Below are positions 54,078 to 64,000 of a stretch of DNA of 64,000 bases, piece after piece. The stretch spans positions 3,666,574 to 3,730,573 of the forward strand of contig NC_080168.1 of assembly GCF_950295315.1 (NCBI RefSeq). The letters run 5' to 3'. Made by a program: the position numbers and the translations under genes. Numbering within the stretch: the stretch's first letter is position 1; every line of letters starts with the position of its first letter. Below the pieces are notes generated by a model, which was not told the DNA's origin, searched no databases, and saw only the letters and a list, made by a program, of their open reading frames with translations. This stretch comes from Erinaceus europaeus (Eukaryota > Chordata > Mammalia > Eulipotyphla > Erinaceidae).

Positions 54078-54479
54078 CATGCCAAACATCAATTTCTCTA
54101 GACATGGAAAGCTGTATATCTCTGTTTCATTATTTCCAGAAGGTGGGAGAGAAGCAATAGATTTGAAAATATTTAAAAATAAATTCTGATAACTGCCCTC
54201 ATATATTTTTTGTCATTGTTATTGTTTGGATTGGATAACTTTAATTTTTAAGTTCTATATCCTTAAGTTTCTTATATTTTTTCCCTCCAAAATCAATTAT
54301 CAAAGGACTGTGTCTCCAAACCACACCCACAGATAATCACTATAGTTATCCTCCAGTCTTAGATATAGGTTGACTTTTTTTTTTAATTTCACATTTGTAC
54401 ATTCAGTTCTCTATATTCTGCATATAACTGAAACTATTCTGTAGCTGTCCTTCACCTCTTCCTTGATTCACTAATCATC
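54078..54479. other. AT-rich stretch
   Basis: No gene recognised; its right part may belong to the L1 mosaic that follows. Confidence 0.45.
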
Positions 54480-55089
54480 CCCAATTCTGTCCATTTTATC
54501 CCAAAGGACACAGTATCATCTTTTTTATTGCTGAGCAATACTCCATTGAGTATATATCCCATAATTCTTTTTTTTTTACATAAACATCATTCCCACTACC
54601 AAAAGCTGGTGTCCCATCCCACCCCCCCACCACCACCCCCGCCTGCCCCACGAAACCTAACACCCACCCTTACCCTGAACCCAGGGTTTTTACTTTGGTA
54701 CCCTACTCCAAATTCAGTCAAATCCTGCTCTGAGTTTCCCTTTCTGTTCTTCTTTCTCAACTTCTGTTTATGATCCCATACTCGTCTTCATCTTTCTGAC
54801 TTAGCTCACATAACATCATGTTTTTTATCCTGTCATCTGTTGAAGAACATTCAGGCTGTTTCCAGCTTTTTGCTATTGTGAATAGAGCTGCTATGAACAT
54901 GGGGGTGTGTATAGCCTTCTGAATCAGTATTGTCTCTTTTGGTTAAATGCCTGGCAGTAGAGTCATGAGGTATCTCCATTTGTATTTGTTTAAGATTCTC
55001 CATGTTGGCTGCACCAATTTGCACACCCACCAGCAATGTAGTAGAGTTCCTCTCTCTCCACATTCTCTCCAACTCCTATCTTCTCTTGT
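54480..55089 (-). mobile_element. Antisense L1 mosaic (ORF2 and 3' UTR pieces)
   Basis: TATTGCTGAGCAATACTCCATTG and, further right, GCTATTGTGAATAGAGCTGC and AATTTGCACACCCACCAGC are antisense ORF2 landmarks. Between them, poly(T) with TACATAAACATCATTCCCAC..CTTTGGTACCCTACTCC is an L1 3' UTR. At least two L1 copies are therefore overlaid. Confidence 0.8.
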
Positions 55090-55375
55090 ATATTTATTTA
55101 TTTTCCCTTTTGTGGCCCTTGTTTTTAATTGTTGTTGTAGTTCTTATTGTTGTTATTGATACTGTCATTGTTAGATAGGACAGAGAGAAATGGAAAGAAG
55201 GGAAGACAGAGAGTGGGAGAGAAAGAAAGATAGACACCTACAGACCTGCTTCACCACCTGTGAAGCTATTCCCCTGCAGGTGGGGAGTCTGGAGGCTGGA
55301 ACCTGGATCCTTCCTTCAGTCCTTGAGCTGCTCTGTGCCACGTGTGCTTAACCCGCTGAGCTACCACCCCACTCC
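55090..55375 (-). mobile_element. tRNA-derived SINE, family A, nested in L1, with target duplication
   Basis: Antisense. Direct repeat CTTCTCTTGT at 55080-55089 and 55376-55385. Hairpin domain and head complement GCTGAGCTACCACCCCACTCCC. Confidence 0.93.
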
Positions 55376-55385
55376 CTTCTCTTGT

Positions 55386-55770
55386 TTTATTAATGGAGTT
55401 CATTCTAGCAGGGATAAGATAGAATCTCAATGTGGTTTTGCTTTGCATTTCTCTGATGATGAGTGAACTGAAACATTTTTGCACATGTCTGTGGGTCATG
55501 CATATCTCTTCTTTAGAGAATTATTCATTCCTGTCTTCTGCCCATTTTTTACTGGGCTGGTTTTTTTTTTTTTTTTTCTTGAGCTGAATAAGTTATTTAT
55601 AGATGTTTGTTATCAACCGCTTGTCTGAAGTGTAGTGTTCAAATATCTTTTTCCATTTGCTGGATTTCCTTATAGAAATTTCTTTTGATGTGTAGAAGCC
55701 TTTCAATGTAGTTTATTACCAAATAAAGTTATGCTCAGTATATTTAATTGCTTTTGGAACCCTGCTATAT
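55386..55770 (-). mobile_element. Antisense L1 ORF2, continuation
   Basis: GGGATAAGATAGAATCTCAATG, TTGCATTTCTCTGATGATGAG, CCATTTTTTACTGGGCTGG and CATTTGCTGGATTTCC are antisense L1 ORF2 landmarks. They continue the copy interrupted by the SINE. Confidence 0.85.
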
Positions 55771-55879
55771 GAACACTGAAGTGAGGGTATGAAACACCCA
55801 ATGAAATGAAATGTCTATTATTTTAATTAAAAAATACGAAGCAACAAGATTTGAAATAGGAGCAAATGAGGTGGGAAGT

Positions 55880-56345
55880 TAGGTCAGAAATTAGTTGTGT
55901 GTGACCACATGCTCAGGGCTACATTATTCATGACAGCCAAAATATGAACGTATCTTAAATGCCCGTTGACCGGTAACTGACTAAAGAAACAGTAGGGGAT
56001 GTATTCAATGAAGCACTCCTTGGAAATTGAAGAAGAAGATAATATTGTGTCCTTCAGGACAAAGTGGATGGAACTGGAAGTGATTATGCTTAGTGAAGTA
56101 AGGAAAAAAGTTAAAGACAACTCCTGGGTGGTTTCACTGATATGCAGAACACAGAATTGAAAGGCATAGGCTTGCAGGAAAAGTGAAATAACCAATCTGT
56201 CTCTAAGACTTTGTAGGGAATATGCTGGTTATCATCAGGAGGGGGGCAGTGAGTGGGAACAAAAATGTGGTGGTGGGTGTAATATGAAACTATATCTGTC
56301 ACCTTATAATTTTATAAACTACTATTATATCATTAATTTAAAAAA
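55880..56345 (+). mobile_element. L1 3' end
   Basis: Sense: GGGCTACATTATTCATGACAGCC, GGACAAAGTGGATGGAACTGG, GGTGGTTTCACTGATATGCAG, GTGGTGGTGGGTGTAATATG, TTATAAACTACTATTATATC. Confidence 0.85.
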
Positions 56346-56850
56346 CTTAAAATAAAATGCAGTGTGTTAAGAGCTTTATAAGGTTTAAATATAAGTAATA
56401 TTTTGGACATTTACTATCCTTAAAGTGAGCTAACAGCCATAACTAAGTAAGGAAATGTATTTTCTAAACCTTGATTTGAATATCAAAACAACAGTGAAAG
56501 ATACAGAGATACAGGGCAAAGATTTTTTTTTTTTTTTTTTTACCTCAAATTGTGGAGAAGAATCTGGTAAAACACGATTTTGCCTCAACTATCTGAGAAG
56601 TGTTCTGTTGATAGAATGCCTGAAGGTTAAGTTCATGGTCCTTCACAGAAAAGCAGATAAGACACGTGTAAGAAGAGTATGTCTTAAAAGATGAGCTAAT
56701 TGAACAATGACCCAAGAAGTCCTTTGCAGTCACACTTTCACAAGAAGCCTAGATACCAATAACCACCCATCTCAGGAGTGTACCAGCTGTGCAGCTCAAT
56801 GCCTACTGAGTTCTATAGAATTCTTCCCAGCACTCTTAAGATTTAAGGTG
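56346..56850. other. Unique stretch, no gene recognised
   Basis: Poly(T) of about 18 at 56524-56541; nothing else recognised. Confidence 0.5.
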
Positions 56851-56852
56851 TT

Positions 56853-57150
56853 GGGGGTTGTTGGTAGAGCAGTGGGTTAAGCACACATGGCGCGAGGCCC
56901 AAGGACCAGCTTAAGGATCCCAGTTCAAGCCCCCAGCTCCCCACCTGCAGGGGAGTCGCTTCACAGGCGGTGAAGCAGGTCTGCAGGTGTCTGTCTTTCT
57001 CTCCCCCTCTCTGTCGTCCCCTCCTCTCTCCATTTATCTCTGTCCTATCCAACAACAACAACGACATCAATAACAACAAAGGTAATAACTGCAACAACAA
57101 TGAAACAACAAGGGCAACAAAGGGGGGGCAAATTTAAAAAATTAAAAAAA
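56853..57150 (+). mobile_element. tRNA-derived SINE, family A
   Basis: Sense copy with diverged head (TGTTGGTAGAGCAGTGGGTTAAGC), B box AGTTCAAGCCCCC, intact hairpin domain, AACAA-rich tail. Confidence 0.9.
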
Positions 57151-58519
57151 TATCTATGGTATAAATCTCTTGTCTGAGATGACAAAAAATGTGTTCAATA
57201 ATCTCGGGTCCTTCCCTGCTTCCCCCTCCAAATTCAAGAATACACTCAGTTTGAGTGATTGGCCGTTGGATGACAATAATTTTTTCAATGTAGTCATTGT
57301 ATTCAAGTGAAGAAAACAAAATTGATATCTGCAAGCCAGAACCTAGAAATCGTGTGTACTCACTAATTATACACTTAAGAGTTTTATCCTCCCCTAGATA
57401 CACATGCCCAACTCCCACCAAAATTAATCTGAGTTGTGTTCAAGTGTGGAGGGGAGAATGGACTCCTGGGTTGTAACTGCAGAAGTAATGAAATTCTCTT
57501 ATAAGTCCATGTGGCCTCATAATTATGTTACAATATTGGAGCTCAAGTTTGTTAAGTAGCAAAGACTCAATACAACTATTCACAGTAAGGGTTTTCTGGG
57601 AAAAAACCCCAGTGTGCATTGAATATTTTAGTATTTTCTTAGAAATGATTAGTTTTTTTAATCACTCTAAGTAGTATGTGGAGGGGCATGGGGGGGCTTT
57701 CATGATTATTCTGGTAAGGGGTGATTTATAACCCCTTAGAGTTGGAGGTGGGCTTGGGAGGTGGTATACACATAGGACTTTATCAAACCCTTAATTTTGC
57801 CTTTTGCTTTTTCTGAATACATTGAAATCTTGCTTAATGAACAAAATGATGAAACTATATGTAGAAAAATGTCCAAGGTGAGATTGTGACATGTTATCAT
57901 TTATACTGGAGATTGGAGGGCAGGGACAATATAAAAAACAAGAAAGAAATGTGCTGTATATTTTTATAGAAACTTAAATTACCACTCACTGTACTTAAAC
58001 ATATTTTAAAGTTAATTACTTTCTGCTTCTAGATTAACGCTTATTGGAGGAAAATTATAAAATATAGAAAAAAAATAATGAAACTCCATCTTAAACTCTG
58101 CCACCCAGATACTACCAACATCGATGCTTTCTGTTCTGGACTATCCTTTGCATATATGGTTATTTTTAATAAAATTCAAATTCAGAAACTATGCAGTCAA
58201 GTATTAAATTCTTTTGGCCTCCAATAGGCATTTCTAATATATTAAATCATCTCAGAAAGCGTGGATTCAGTCAGTTTCATCATTGAAAGGTTTATTTTCA
58301 TTCTCCAGTTTCACACTACAAATAAATGGGTATATATACCTTTGCACTTAAATATCTCAGATAATTCTTTAGCAGGTCTTACCTTTCTTTTTCTACTATT
58401 TTTTTTTGAAAATGTCATTTAAGCATATGGTTACATGCTCAGTTAATATATATATACCAGAAATTGAAAAAGCTAATGATCATGTTTTTCAAGTCCTCTC
58501 AAAATAATGAGGACACAGA
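57151..58519. other. AT-rich, repeat-poor stretch, no gene recognised
   Basis: Frame 57134-57421 (-) has no motif. CTCTGCCACCCAGATACTACC to TTGCATATATGGTTATTTTTAATAAAATTC at about 58095-58185 resembles an old mammalian repeat tail, but I cannot name it. Confidence 0.4.
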
Positions 58520-59290
58520 AATACTCCCAACCACCTTCTATGGAACCAACAATATCCTGCTGTCAAAAGCAGAGAGAGACACAGCAAGAAGGCAGTATCT
58601 CTTATAAATATTGATGCTAAGATATGGAACATGACTCTAGCCAACAAGATAAAGCAGCACATTAAAAAGATGGTACATTGTGGCCAAGTCCAAGCCGCAT
58701 TTATCCCAAGTATGCAAGGCTAGTTCAATACACATCAATCAGGAAATGTGACCCCACCACATGAAGAGAAAGAAATTCAAAAGTCACATGATTATTTCAA
58801 TAGATGGAGAGAAAGCCATTGACAATATTCAAAACCCTTTAGTAACCAAAACATAAAAAAAGAGAAAGAAAGGAAATCTTAGCGTTTAGTTGAGTCTATG
58901 TACAGCAAACCTACAGCCAGCTTCATATTCAATGGTGAAAAGCTGAAGGCATTTCCATGTAGACCAGGTACTGGACGGGGTTCCCCACTACAGCCATTAC
59001 AATTCTACATAGTCTTAGAAGTCGCAGCCCTTGCAGTCAGACAAGAAAAAGGAATCAAAGGGAAACAGAGTGGAAGAGAAGAAGTCAAATTGTTGCTACC
59101 TGCAGGTGGAGTGATCGTATCTATAGAAAATTCTAGAGAATCCAGCAGGAAGCTCCTAGAAAATATTAAGCAGGTGGCAGGTTATAAAATTAATATAGAA
59201 AAAGCAGTGGCATGCTTCTAGGCAAACACTAAGTCTGAAGAAGACATTTAGAAATCAATCTCATTTACTATAGCAGCTGCATTACAGAGA
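58520..59290 (+). mobile_element. L1 ORF2 reverse-transcriptase region, degraded
   Basis: Sense L1. 58600-58860 carries the RT palm region in broken frames. The open frame 58898-59221 reads FNGEKLKAFP, then the EEVKL block and GYKINIEKAVA. The catalytic FADD motif expected after EEVKL is replaced (LLPAGG), so no active enzyme could be made. Both ends are truncated. Confidence 0.85.
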
Positions 59291-59447
59291 AAGATAAGAA
59301 CTCACCGTGCAACTTGTATTTATAAGCCAAATGAAACAGGGCCTAGACTTCAGTCATTTCCTGATAGGCCTGCTATGTTGCAAAGCCCTGAGAAACTTAC
59401 ACTCAGGAAAGCAGCCCTGAGATTTCTAGGGGTTATTTGCTCTCTTT
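59291..59447. other. Short unclassified stretch
   Basis: Perhaps further L1-derived sequence; nothing certain. Confidence 0.4.
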
Positions 59448-59454
59448 AACTAAG

Positions 59455-59744
59455 AACAAACACTTCATCACAGACCCCTGCAAGCGTCAACCCAGCTTTG
59501 ACCTAGCACGTTATGATTGGGCCCTCCTCAATCGCTATGGAACAGGCCATGGCCAGTGCGCCGCTATGTTCCATCGCTGGGGAGCCAGAGACGACCCGAA
59601 CTGCCCCTGCGGCTCCAGACAGACTATGACCCACATAGTCAACGACTGCCACCTCTCCAGATTCAAAGGAGGTCTCGAAACTTGACATCAGGCAAACCTG
59701 ACGCTGTTGACTGGCTACGGAAGAAGGGCAAACGCTAGAAGAAG
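59455..59744 (+). mobile_element. 5'-truncated non-LTR retrotransposon, RT C-terminal region
   Basis: Sense copy, 290 bp, flanked by the 7-bp duplication AACTAAG (59448-59454 and 59745-59751). It overlaps the 3' half of the copy at 22704-23260 with high identity. The frame reads DLARYDWALLNRYGTGHG, then the Cys block (CPCG..QTMTHIVNDC) and ends at a stop at 59683. A +1/+2 shift would be needed to reach the DAVDWLRKKGKR end at about 59700-59738, so this copy is frameshifted. The 3' end is CTAGAAGAAG. Confidence 0.88.
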
Positions 59745-59751
59745 AACTAAG

Positions 59752-60279
59752 CTTAGAAGGGTCTGAAAAATCTGAGAATGCCTCCACCTTCCTCACCTCT
59801 CTGCATTCTGTCTTTCTTCTTCTTCTGATGATATGAATTATAGGAGCAAAATAATCAGAGAGCTTGTTAGAATTTCTTTCTTTCTTTTCTTTTTTACAAA
59901 TGAGCCATAAAATTTGAGCATTAACCAGTCATACCTCCTGGGGGGCCAGTTTCCATTGTAAAGGTTTCCCATTCCTTTCTTGACTCCTATGTTGTTGAAA
60001 AGATTACACCAAAGAAAAAGAGTGGGGGGGTATAGGCTTAGGAAATCAGTTTTCTTTTTCATGTAATCATAGAAGACTTAATTCTATCAAAAGCTGGAAT
60101 ACAGTGGCAACTTTGAGAAGTAAATCAGTTGTCACCCAATAGACAAAAGCAGACAGCAAACATGGCACATTTTATATTTTCTAGTTATTTCCAATATTGT
60201 ATCTCACAGTCCCTCTATGCTTTAGTTTAAAGGTAAATTAGTGGTGGGATTAAAAAATAATAATAAACTGCTAAGACGT
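59752..60279. other. Unique stretch, no gene recognised
   Basis: Nothing recognised. Confidence 0.5.
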
Positions 60280-60473
60280 AAGAGCTGGGAGATGGCTCAC
60301 CCAGTAAAACACATACTTTGTTACTTGTAAGGACCCAGATACAAGCCTCCAGCCTTTATATTGGAAACCCTACCCTGCATGCTTTTAGAAATAAAAATCT
60401 TTGCCAGCTATTGGGTTCCTTCCTAACCCCACCCCACCTCCAGGCTAGGTAGTTTAACTTAAAAAAAAAAAAA
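60280..60473 (+). mobile_element. tRNA-derived SINE, family C, with poly(A)
   Basis: Head GAGCTGGGAGATGGCTCACCC and CAAGGACCCAGATACAAGCC B-box-like segment. 60381-60460 is the left arm of the long inverted pair with 62076-62150. Ends in 13 A residues. Confidence 0.55.
60381..60460. repeat. Inverted-repeat arm 1 (partner 62076-62150)
   Basis: 80 bp whose reverse complement is found at 62076-62150 with about four mismatches and a 5-bp gap (C-rich CCCCACCCC stretch). It is followed directly by poly(A) here. Confidence 0.9.
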
Positions 60474-60899
60474 GCGGAGGCAGGGGATTGGTAAATCAGT
60501 AAAGCAAAGACATGTTTTGAAACAGCTTATGGAAGTTGTATGTTTATTGCAAATAAAAGACAAATACAAATGGAGGAACAGAAAGGGAAGGGAGAAGTAG
60601 GAGGAAAGGGGGTTCATTGCCAAAAAAAAAGCTGCCTTGAAGCAGACAGAGAGAGAACTCTTTTGTTGCAGTCCTGTGAAAGCCCATTTCTTGTGCAATC
60701 TCATCCTTTTATTAGCAGATTTAAAACTGGTGATGCATTCCTATCTAAAAATAGCCTCTCTGTTGATGGCCTGGCTAATCTGTGTGGGGGAAGTCCTGCT
60801 GGAGGTACCAAGCCCAGGTTGTGGGAGAAACTCAGGGCCACAGGCTGGTCCTCCAATGGAGATGCCCAGGGAGAAGGGGCAGCTGAAGGTATCCTCCTC
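60474..60899. other. Unclassified stretch with overlapping frames
   Basis: The frame at 60540-60917 (+), 125 codons, overlaps two others and has no motif. The region may be upstream sequence of the retroposon at 60900-61385. Confidence 0.4.
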
Positions 60900-61385
60900 C
60901 TCCTCCCAGCCTCCTAGACAAAGCACAGCTTGATTCCTATTTCCTCCTTCTTTTCCAGGATATGACTTTTCTCAGCAAAGAACTCACCAGAACTTTATCT
61001 CCCCAGAGCCCTACCTCACTAGGGATGCCCACCTGCCAGCATCCATGTCCAGCGGAGAAGCAGTTACAGAAGCCAGACCTCCCACCATCTGCACCCCATG
61101 AAGAATTTTGGTTCATACTCCCAGAGGGGGAGAAACATGAGGGGAAGATGACAAGGAAGCTCTGAACTCAGGATCCGGAGAAGAAGAAAAAAAGGAAGGA
61201 CATTTGTATATATAATATATATATGTATTAGTCAACCCATAACTGTGTCCTTGGAAAAACTACTGCATTTTCCAGTGGAGAGAATGGGGACTCAGAACTC
61301 TTAGTGGTGGAAATGGTGTGGAATTATACCCCTGTCTCATAATTTTGAAAATCAGTATTAAATCACTAATAATAAAAAAAGATAA
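60900..61385 (+). mobile_element. L1-type retroposon 3' end, sense
   Basis: Sense counterpart of 15437-15905 and 29660-30130: CCCAGAGCCCTACCTCACTAGGG, GAGAAGCAGTTACAGAAGCC, GAATTTTGGTTCATACTCCC, TGGTGTGGAATTATACCCC, ending ATTAAATCACTAATAATAAA. A TA-rich insertion lies at about 61205-61230. Confidence 0.75.
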
Positions 61386-61589
61386 ATACATCCATTGTCA
61401 GAATGGATACTTCCTGTGACAGTAATGATGGAGACAGCCCAAGAATGCCAAAGATAAAGTAAATTCCTTCCCTGTTTCATTATTTTTGAATACATGGACT
61501 CTTACCCCAGAAAACACACATAGTAATACTTTGGGTAGATGAAGAATGTACCGTTCCCTTTGGGAGGAGGATAGAGTATTTTCTTTTTA

Positions 61590-61671
61590 TTATTATTTTT
61601 TAAACTGGAGCACTGCTTAGCTCTGGTTTATGGTGGGTCCAGGGATTGAACCTGAGGCTTTGGATTCTCAG
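61590..61671 (-). mobile_element. tRNA-derived SINE, family D, truncated
   Basis: Antisense: CTGGAGCACTGCTTAGCTC, GGGATTGAACCTGAGGC; the head side is missing where the next SINE begins. Confidence 0.75.
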
Positions 61672-61677
61672 AATCCA

Positions 61678-61975
61678 AGGGGTCGGGTGGTGGCATACTT
61701 GGTTAAAAGCACATAGTACTAAGCGCAAGGACCCATGCAAGGATCCAGGTTCTCACCCCAGGTTCTCCACCTGCAAGGGGGAAGCTTCAAAAGTGGTGAA
61801 GCAGGTCTATAGGTGTCTGTCTTTCTCTCTCCCTCTCTACGCCCACCCACTGCAGTTTCTCTCTGCTCTATTCAATAACAAAAATAAATAAATAAAATAG
61901 AAAAAATGGCTGCCAGGAGCAGTGGATTCATAGTGCAGGCACTGAGTCCCAGCAATAATCCTGGAGGAAAAAAAA
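61678..61975 (+). mobile_element. tRNA-derived SINE, A/B mixed type with complete 3' module
   Basis: Sense copy: GGGTCGGGTGGTGGCATACTTGG head, hairpin domain, AAATAAATAAATAAA, then the module (about 61908-61968: TGGCTGCCAGGAGCAGTGG..AATAATCCTGGAGG) and a final A run. Confidence 0.92.
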
Positions 61976-62075
61976 AGTAAGAGGGACAAAGTACCTGTGG
62001 AAGTTTTGAATGCTAATCCAGGAAAATTTCTCTCATGCCAAACAAACACTGGTTTAAAAAAAATACTGATTTTAA

Positions 62076-62150
62076 AGTTAAACTACCTAACCTGGAGGTG
62101 AGGTTAGGAAGGAACCCAATAGCCAGCAAAGATTTTTATTTCTAAAAGCA
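62076..62150. repeat. Inverted-repeat arm 2 (partner 60381-60460)
   Basis: 75 bp, reverse complement of 60381-60460. No poly(A) or SINE head is evident immediately beside this arm. Confidence 0.9.
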
Positions 62151-62215
62151 GAGTAACTCTGAGCTTAGTGTGAAATCTAAACAGTTGCCCAAACTTATTT
62201 GGAATCTTAGGAGAT

Positions 62216-62640
62216 GGCTATCTAGACAGTGGCTGGAGCACTGGACTTGCAGTTACGGGTTCCAAGGCTCAGCGCTGGTATTGCATGTGCCTGATCCCTC
62301 CCACACTCTGTTCCTCTCTCTTTCTCTCTCCTAATCTCTCCCTCACCCTACCTTTGTCTCTCTCCCTCCTTCTTTTTCCAGTTTCCCCCCTTTCTCTCTC
62401 ATTCTCTCTTCTTCTCTCTCTCCATCCCTCTCTATTTCTCTCCCTTTTTGCTCACTCTTCCTCTTTCCCTCCCTTCTCTCTCTTCATTCCTCTCCCTCTC
62501 CACATCTCTCCCTATCTCTTTCTTTCTCTCCCCCTCATTCCCTTTTGTTTACTCCCCCTCTCTCCTGCTCTCCCTCTCTCTTTCTCTCTCTCTCTCCTTC
62601 TCCCCTCTCTCTATGTCTTTAATAAACAATTTTTTAAGTT
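62216..62640 (+). mobile_element. SINE, family C-like head with about 330-bp CT-rich expansion
   Basis: CAGTGGCTGGAGCACTGGAC head, GGGTTCCAAGGCTC B-box-like segment, then a long CT/CCCT/TCTC tract (62290-62615) and TTTAATAAACAATTTTTTAAG tail. Confidence 0.6.
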
Positions 62641-63370
62641 TTTTTTTTCCTCCAAAATCTGAGGCTACATGCCGTTACCATGAGCTTCCCGTGTGCAGGA
62701 CAGTTATTTCTTATTCATATTCACCTGTGAGATGATTTTTCTCAACTCATTCAAGAAGCTGAGGGTGACTGAGGATCCCTCTGCCTCAGTCACTCCTGTG
62801 GCTGCGTGTTCAGCTTGGGTAAACGGAAGACATGGCAGTGACTGAGGAACTGTCTCATAACCCTCTGAGGAAGAAGTTGGGCATCACCGCCAGCCTGCTC
62901 CTTCACGACCCCTCCTTCCATAGCATGTGCTCCTGCACCCAAAACTTTGGAATGTCTGAACTTGTACTGAGGTGGCTTACTCACACCTAGCGAAGCCCTT
63001 CTCTCTGTGTCAGAGAACACAGAAGTGTGAGTTTCTAGAAACATTGATTTGCTTAGCACCAACGTGTCGGATTTTTGCTAGCATACCTTACGACTTTATT
63101 AGCCTGCTTGATTTTATATGTCCTGGAGGCTTTGGCAATTGTGTGCACTTAATTGAAAAACACTGGCTTCCGTGAAGCAGGGACTTACTTAAATCAGAAA
63201 GGAATTTCTCATAATCTCTCTGATAACAACCCTTGGACCACTGACAGCACCTGCTGCATCTCATGGTGCCTTGTTTATACAGCTCTGGTCTGACTTGGTA
63301 GCTGTTTCATTCAAGCTGCTTGAGGTCTCTTGTCTGTTGTGTGTATGGAGACGGAGACGAGAGAAGAGGA

Positions 63371-63373
<3 letters not shown>
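62641..63373. other. Unique stretch, no gene recognised
   Basis: More GC-balanced than average for the window; frames at 62790-63062 (-) and 62972-63175 (+) have no motif. Confidence 0.45.

Positions 63374-63404
<31 letters not shown>
63374..63404. repeat. (GT)n microsatellite
   Basis: About 15 GT units. Confidence 0.95.
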
Positions 63405-63406
<2 letters not shown>

Positions 63407-63576
63407 GGGGACTTCTGTGTGTGTGGGGTGGGGGGCGACTTCCACCCAAGAGAGGCCTCATTAAGTATGTTTTCATTGCTGTTTGTATCACCCTGGGAAA
63501 CTGACCTAGAAATGGAATGGATGAAAAGCCAGCTCCCAAGACCGAGGAATCTTCCCTTCGATGGGAACCTGCCCTG
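63405..63576. other. Short unique stretch
   Basis: G-rich patch GGGGTGGGGGGCG at about 63425; nothing else. Confidence 0.5.
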
Positions 63577-63577
63577 A

Positions 63578-63798
63578 TGGGGGCCAGGCAGTGGTTCACC
63601 CAGTCAAGCACACACAGCACTTGCAAGGACCTGTGCAAGAACCTGGGTTCAAACCCCCAGCTTACCACCTGCAGCGTGGAAGTTTCCCAAGCTTCAGAGC
63701 AGGTCTTCAGGTGTCTATCTTTTTCTCTTCCTCCCCCTCATCTCTCAATTTCTCTCTGTCCTATCCAATAAAATGGGGAAAATGGCTACCAGGAGCTA
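63578..63798 (+). mobile_element. tRNA-derived SINE, A/B mixed type
   Basis: Sense: GGGGGCCAGGCAGTGGTTCACC head, GGGTTCAAACCCCC B box, diverged hairpin domain, CCTATCCAATAAAATGG, and a truncated module start (AATGGCTACCAGGAGC). Confidence 0.85.
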
Positions 63799-64000
63799 GA
63801 ATATTCACCACAGAAAAGATCCAAAAGGTCAACAAACATGAAAAATGCTCCAAGTCATTAGTGGTCAGAGAAATGCAAATAAAGACAACAATGAGATACC
63901 ACGTCACGCCTGTGAGAATGTCACACATCAGAAAAGGTAACAGCAACAAATGCTGGAGAGATTGTGGGGACAAAACACTCCTACACTGTTGGTAAAATTA
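63799..64000 (+). mobile_element. L1 ORF2 fragment, runs off the window
   Basis: In the plus frame ending at 63995 the sequence shows L1 ORF2 landmarks VREMQIKTTMRYHVTPVRM and CWRDCGDKTLLHCW, located before the ORF2 C-terminus. The copy probably continues to the right of the window. Confidence 0.88.

Noticed and set aside
60540..60917. 125-codon frame
   Set aside because: Overlaps two other frames, no domain, and lies next to a retroposon end.

Overview
This window reads as intergenic or intronic DNA from a mammalian nuclear genome, most likely a hedgehog (Erinaceus or a close relative). The main reason is the dense carpet of tRNA-headed SINEs with a shared internal domain, of the kind I associate with erinaceid genomes. 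They sit among L1 3' ends, eroded L2-like fossils, long (CA)n/(TA)n/(CT)n tracts and homopolymer A/T runs. I found no intact protein-coding gene, no rRNA or tRNA gene, no operon and no CRISPR array. Nearly all open reading frames over 60 codons fall in SINEs (the same antisense frame recurs in many copies), in CA repeats or in unremarkable AT-rich DNA.

Layout. 1-2.6 kb: SINE cluster, including two SINEs nested inside one target duplication. 2.6-7.5 kb: mostly unique DNA with one antisense L1 3' end (4.2-4.8 kb), a (GT)n tract and an antisense 5S rRNA pseudogene (6.1-6.2 kb). 7.5-14.4 kb: scattered SINEs, two L1 3' ends and an old L2-like fragment. 14.45-15.42 kb: about 1 kb compound CA/CTCACA satellite, followed by an antisense retroposon 3' end. 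16-32 kb: the densest SINE/L1 region. It contains a 557-bp truncated non-LTR retrotransposon (22.7-23.26 kb) and a 152-bp non-autonomous element with the same 3' tail (23.73-23.88 kb). 32.16-35.17 kb: a defective class II (IAP/betaretrovirus-like) endogenous provirus on the minus strand. 35-54 kb: SINEs, L1 ends, a long polypyrimidine tract (36.7 kb), a second 5S pseudogene (48.4 kb) and long repeat-poor stretches. 54-64 kb: mosaic L1 copies, a second truncated copy of the 22.7-kb LINE (59.46-59.74 kb), a pair of 75-80 bp inverted segments 1.6 kb apart (60.4 and 62.1 kb), and at the right edge an L1 ORF2 fragment running out of the window.

The best-supported objects are three. (1) The provirus has two LTRs, a tRNA-Phe-type primer binding site, a polypurine tract, a 5-6 bp target duplication, a gag start fused by deletion to the end of integrase, and a broken env. 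(2) A LINE family ends in a GAA/AAG-type tail instead of poly(A). It is represented by two truncated copies plus a short non-autonomous partner, each flanked by perfect target-site duplications. (3) The dominant SINE families share an internal domain that can fold into a two-part hairpin, and some copies carry an extra 3' module bounded by inverted repeats. Nothing here looks like a new cellular gene system; the LINE/partner pair is the item I would follow up first.
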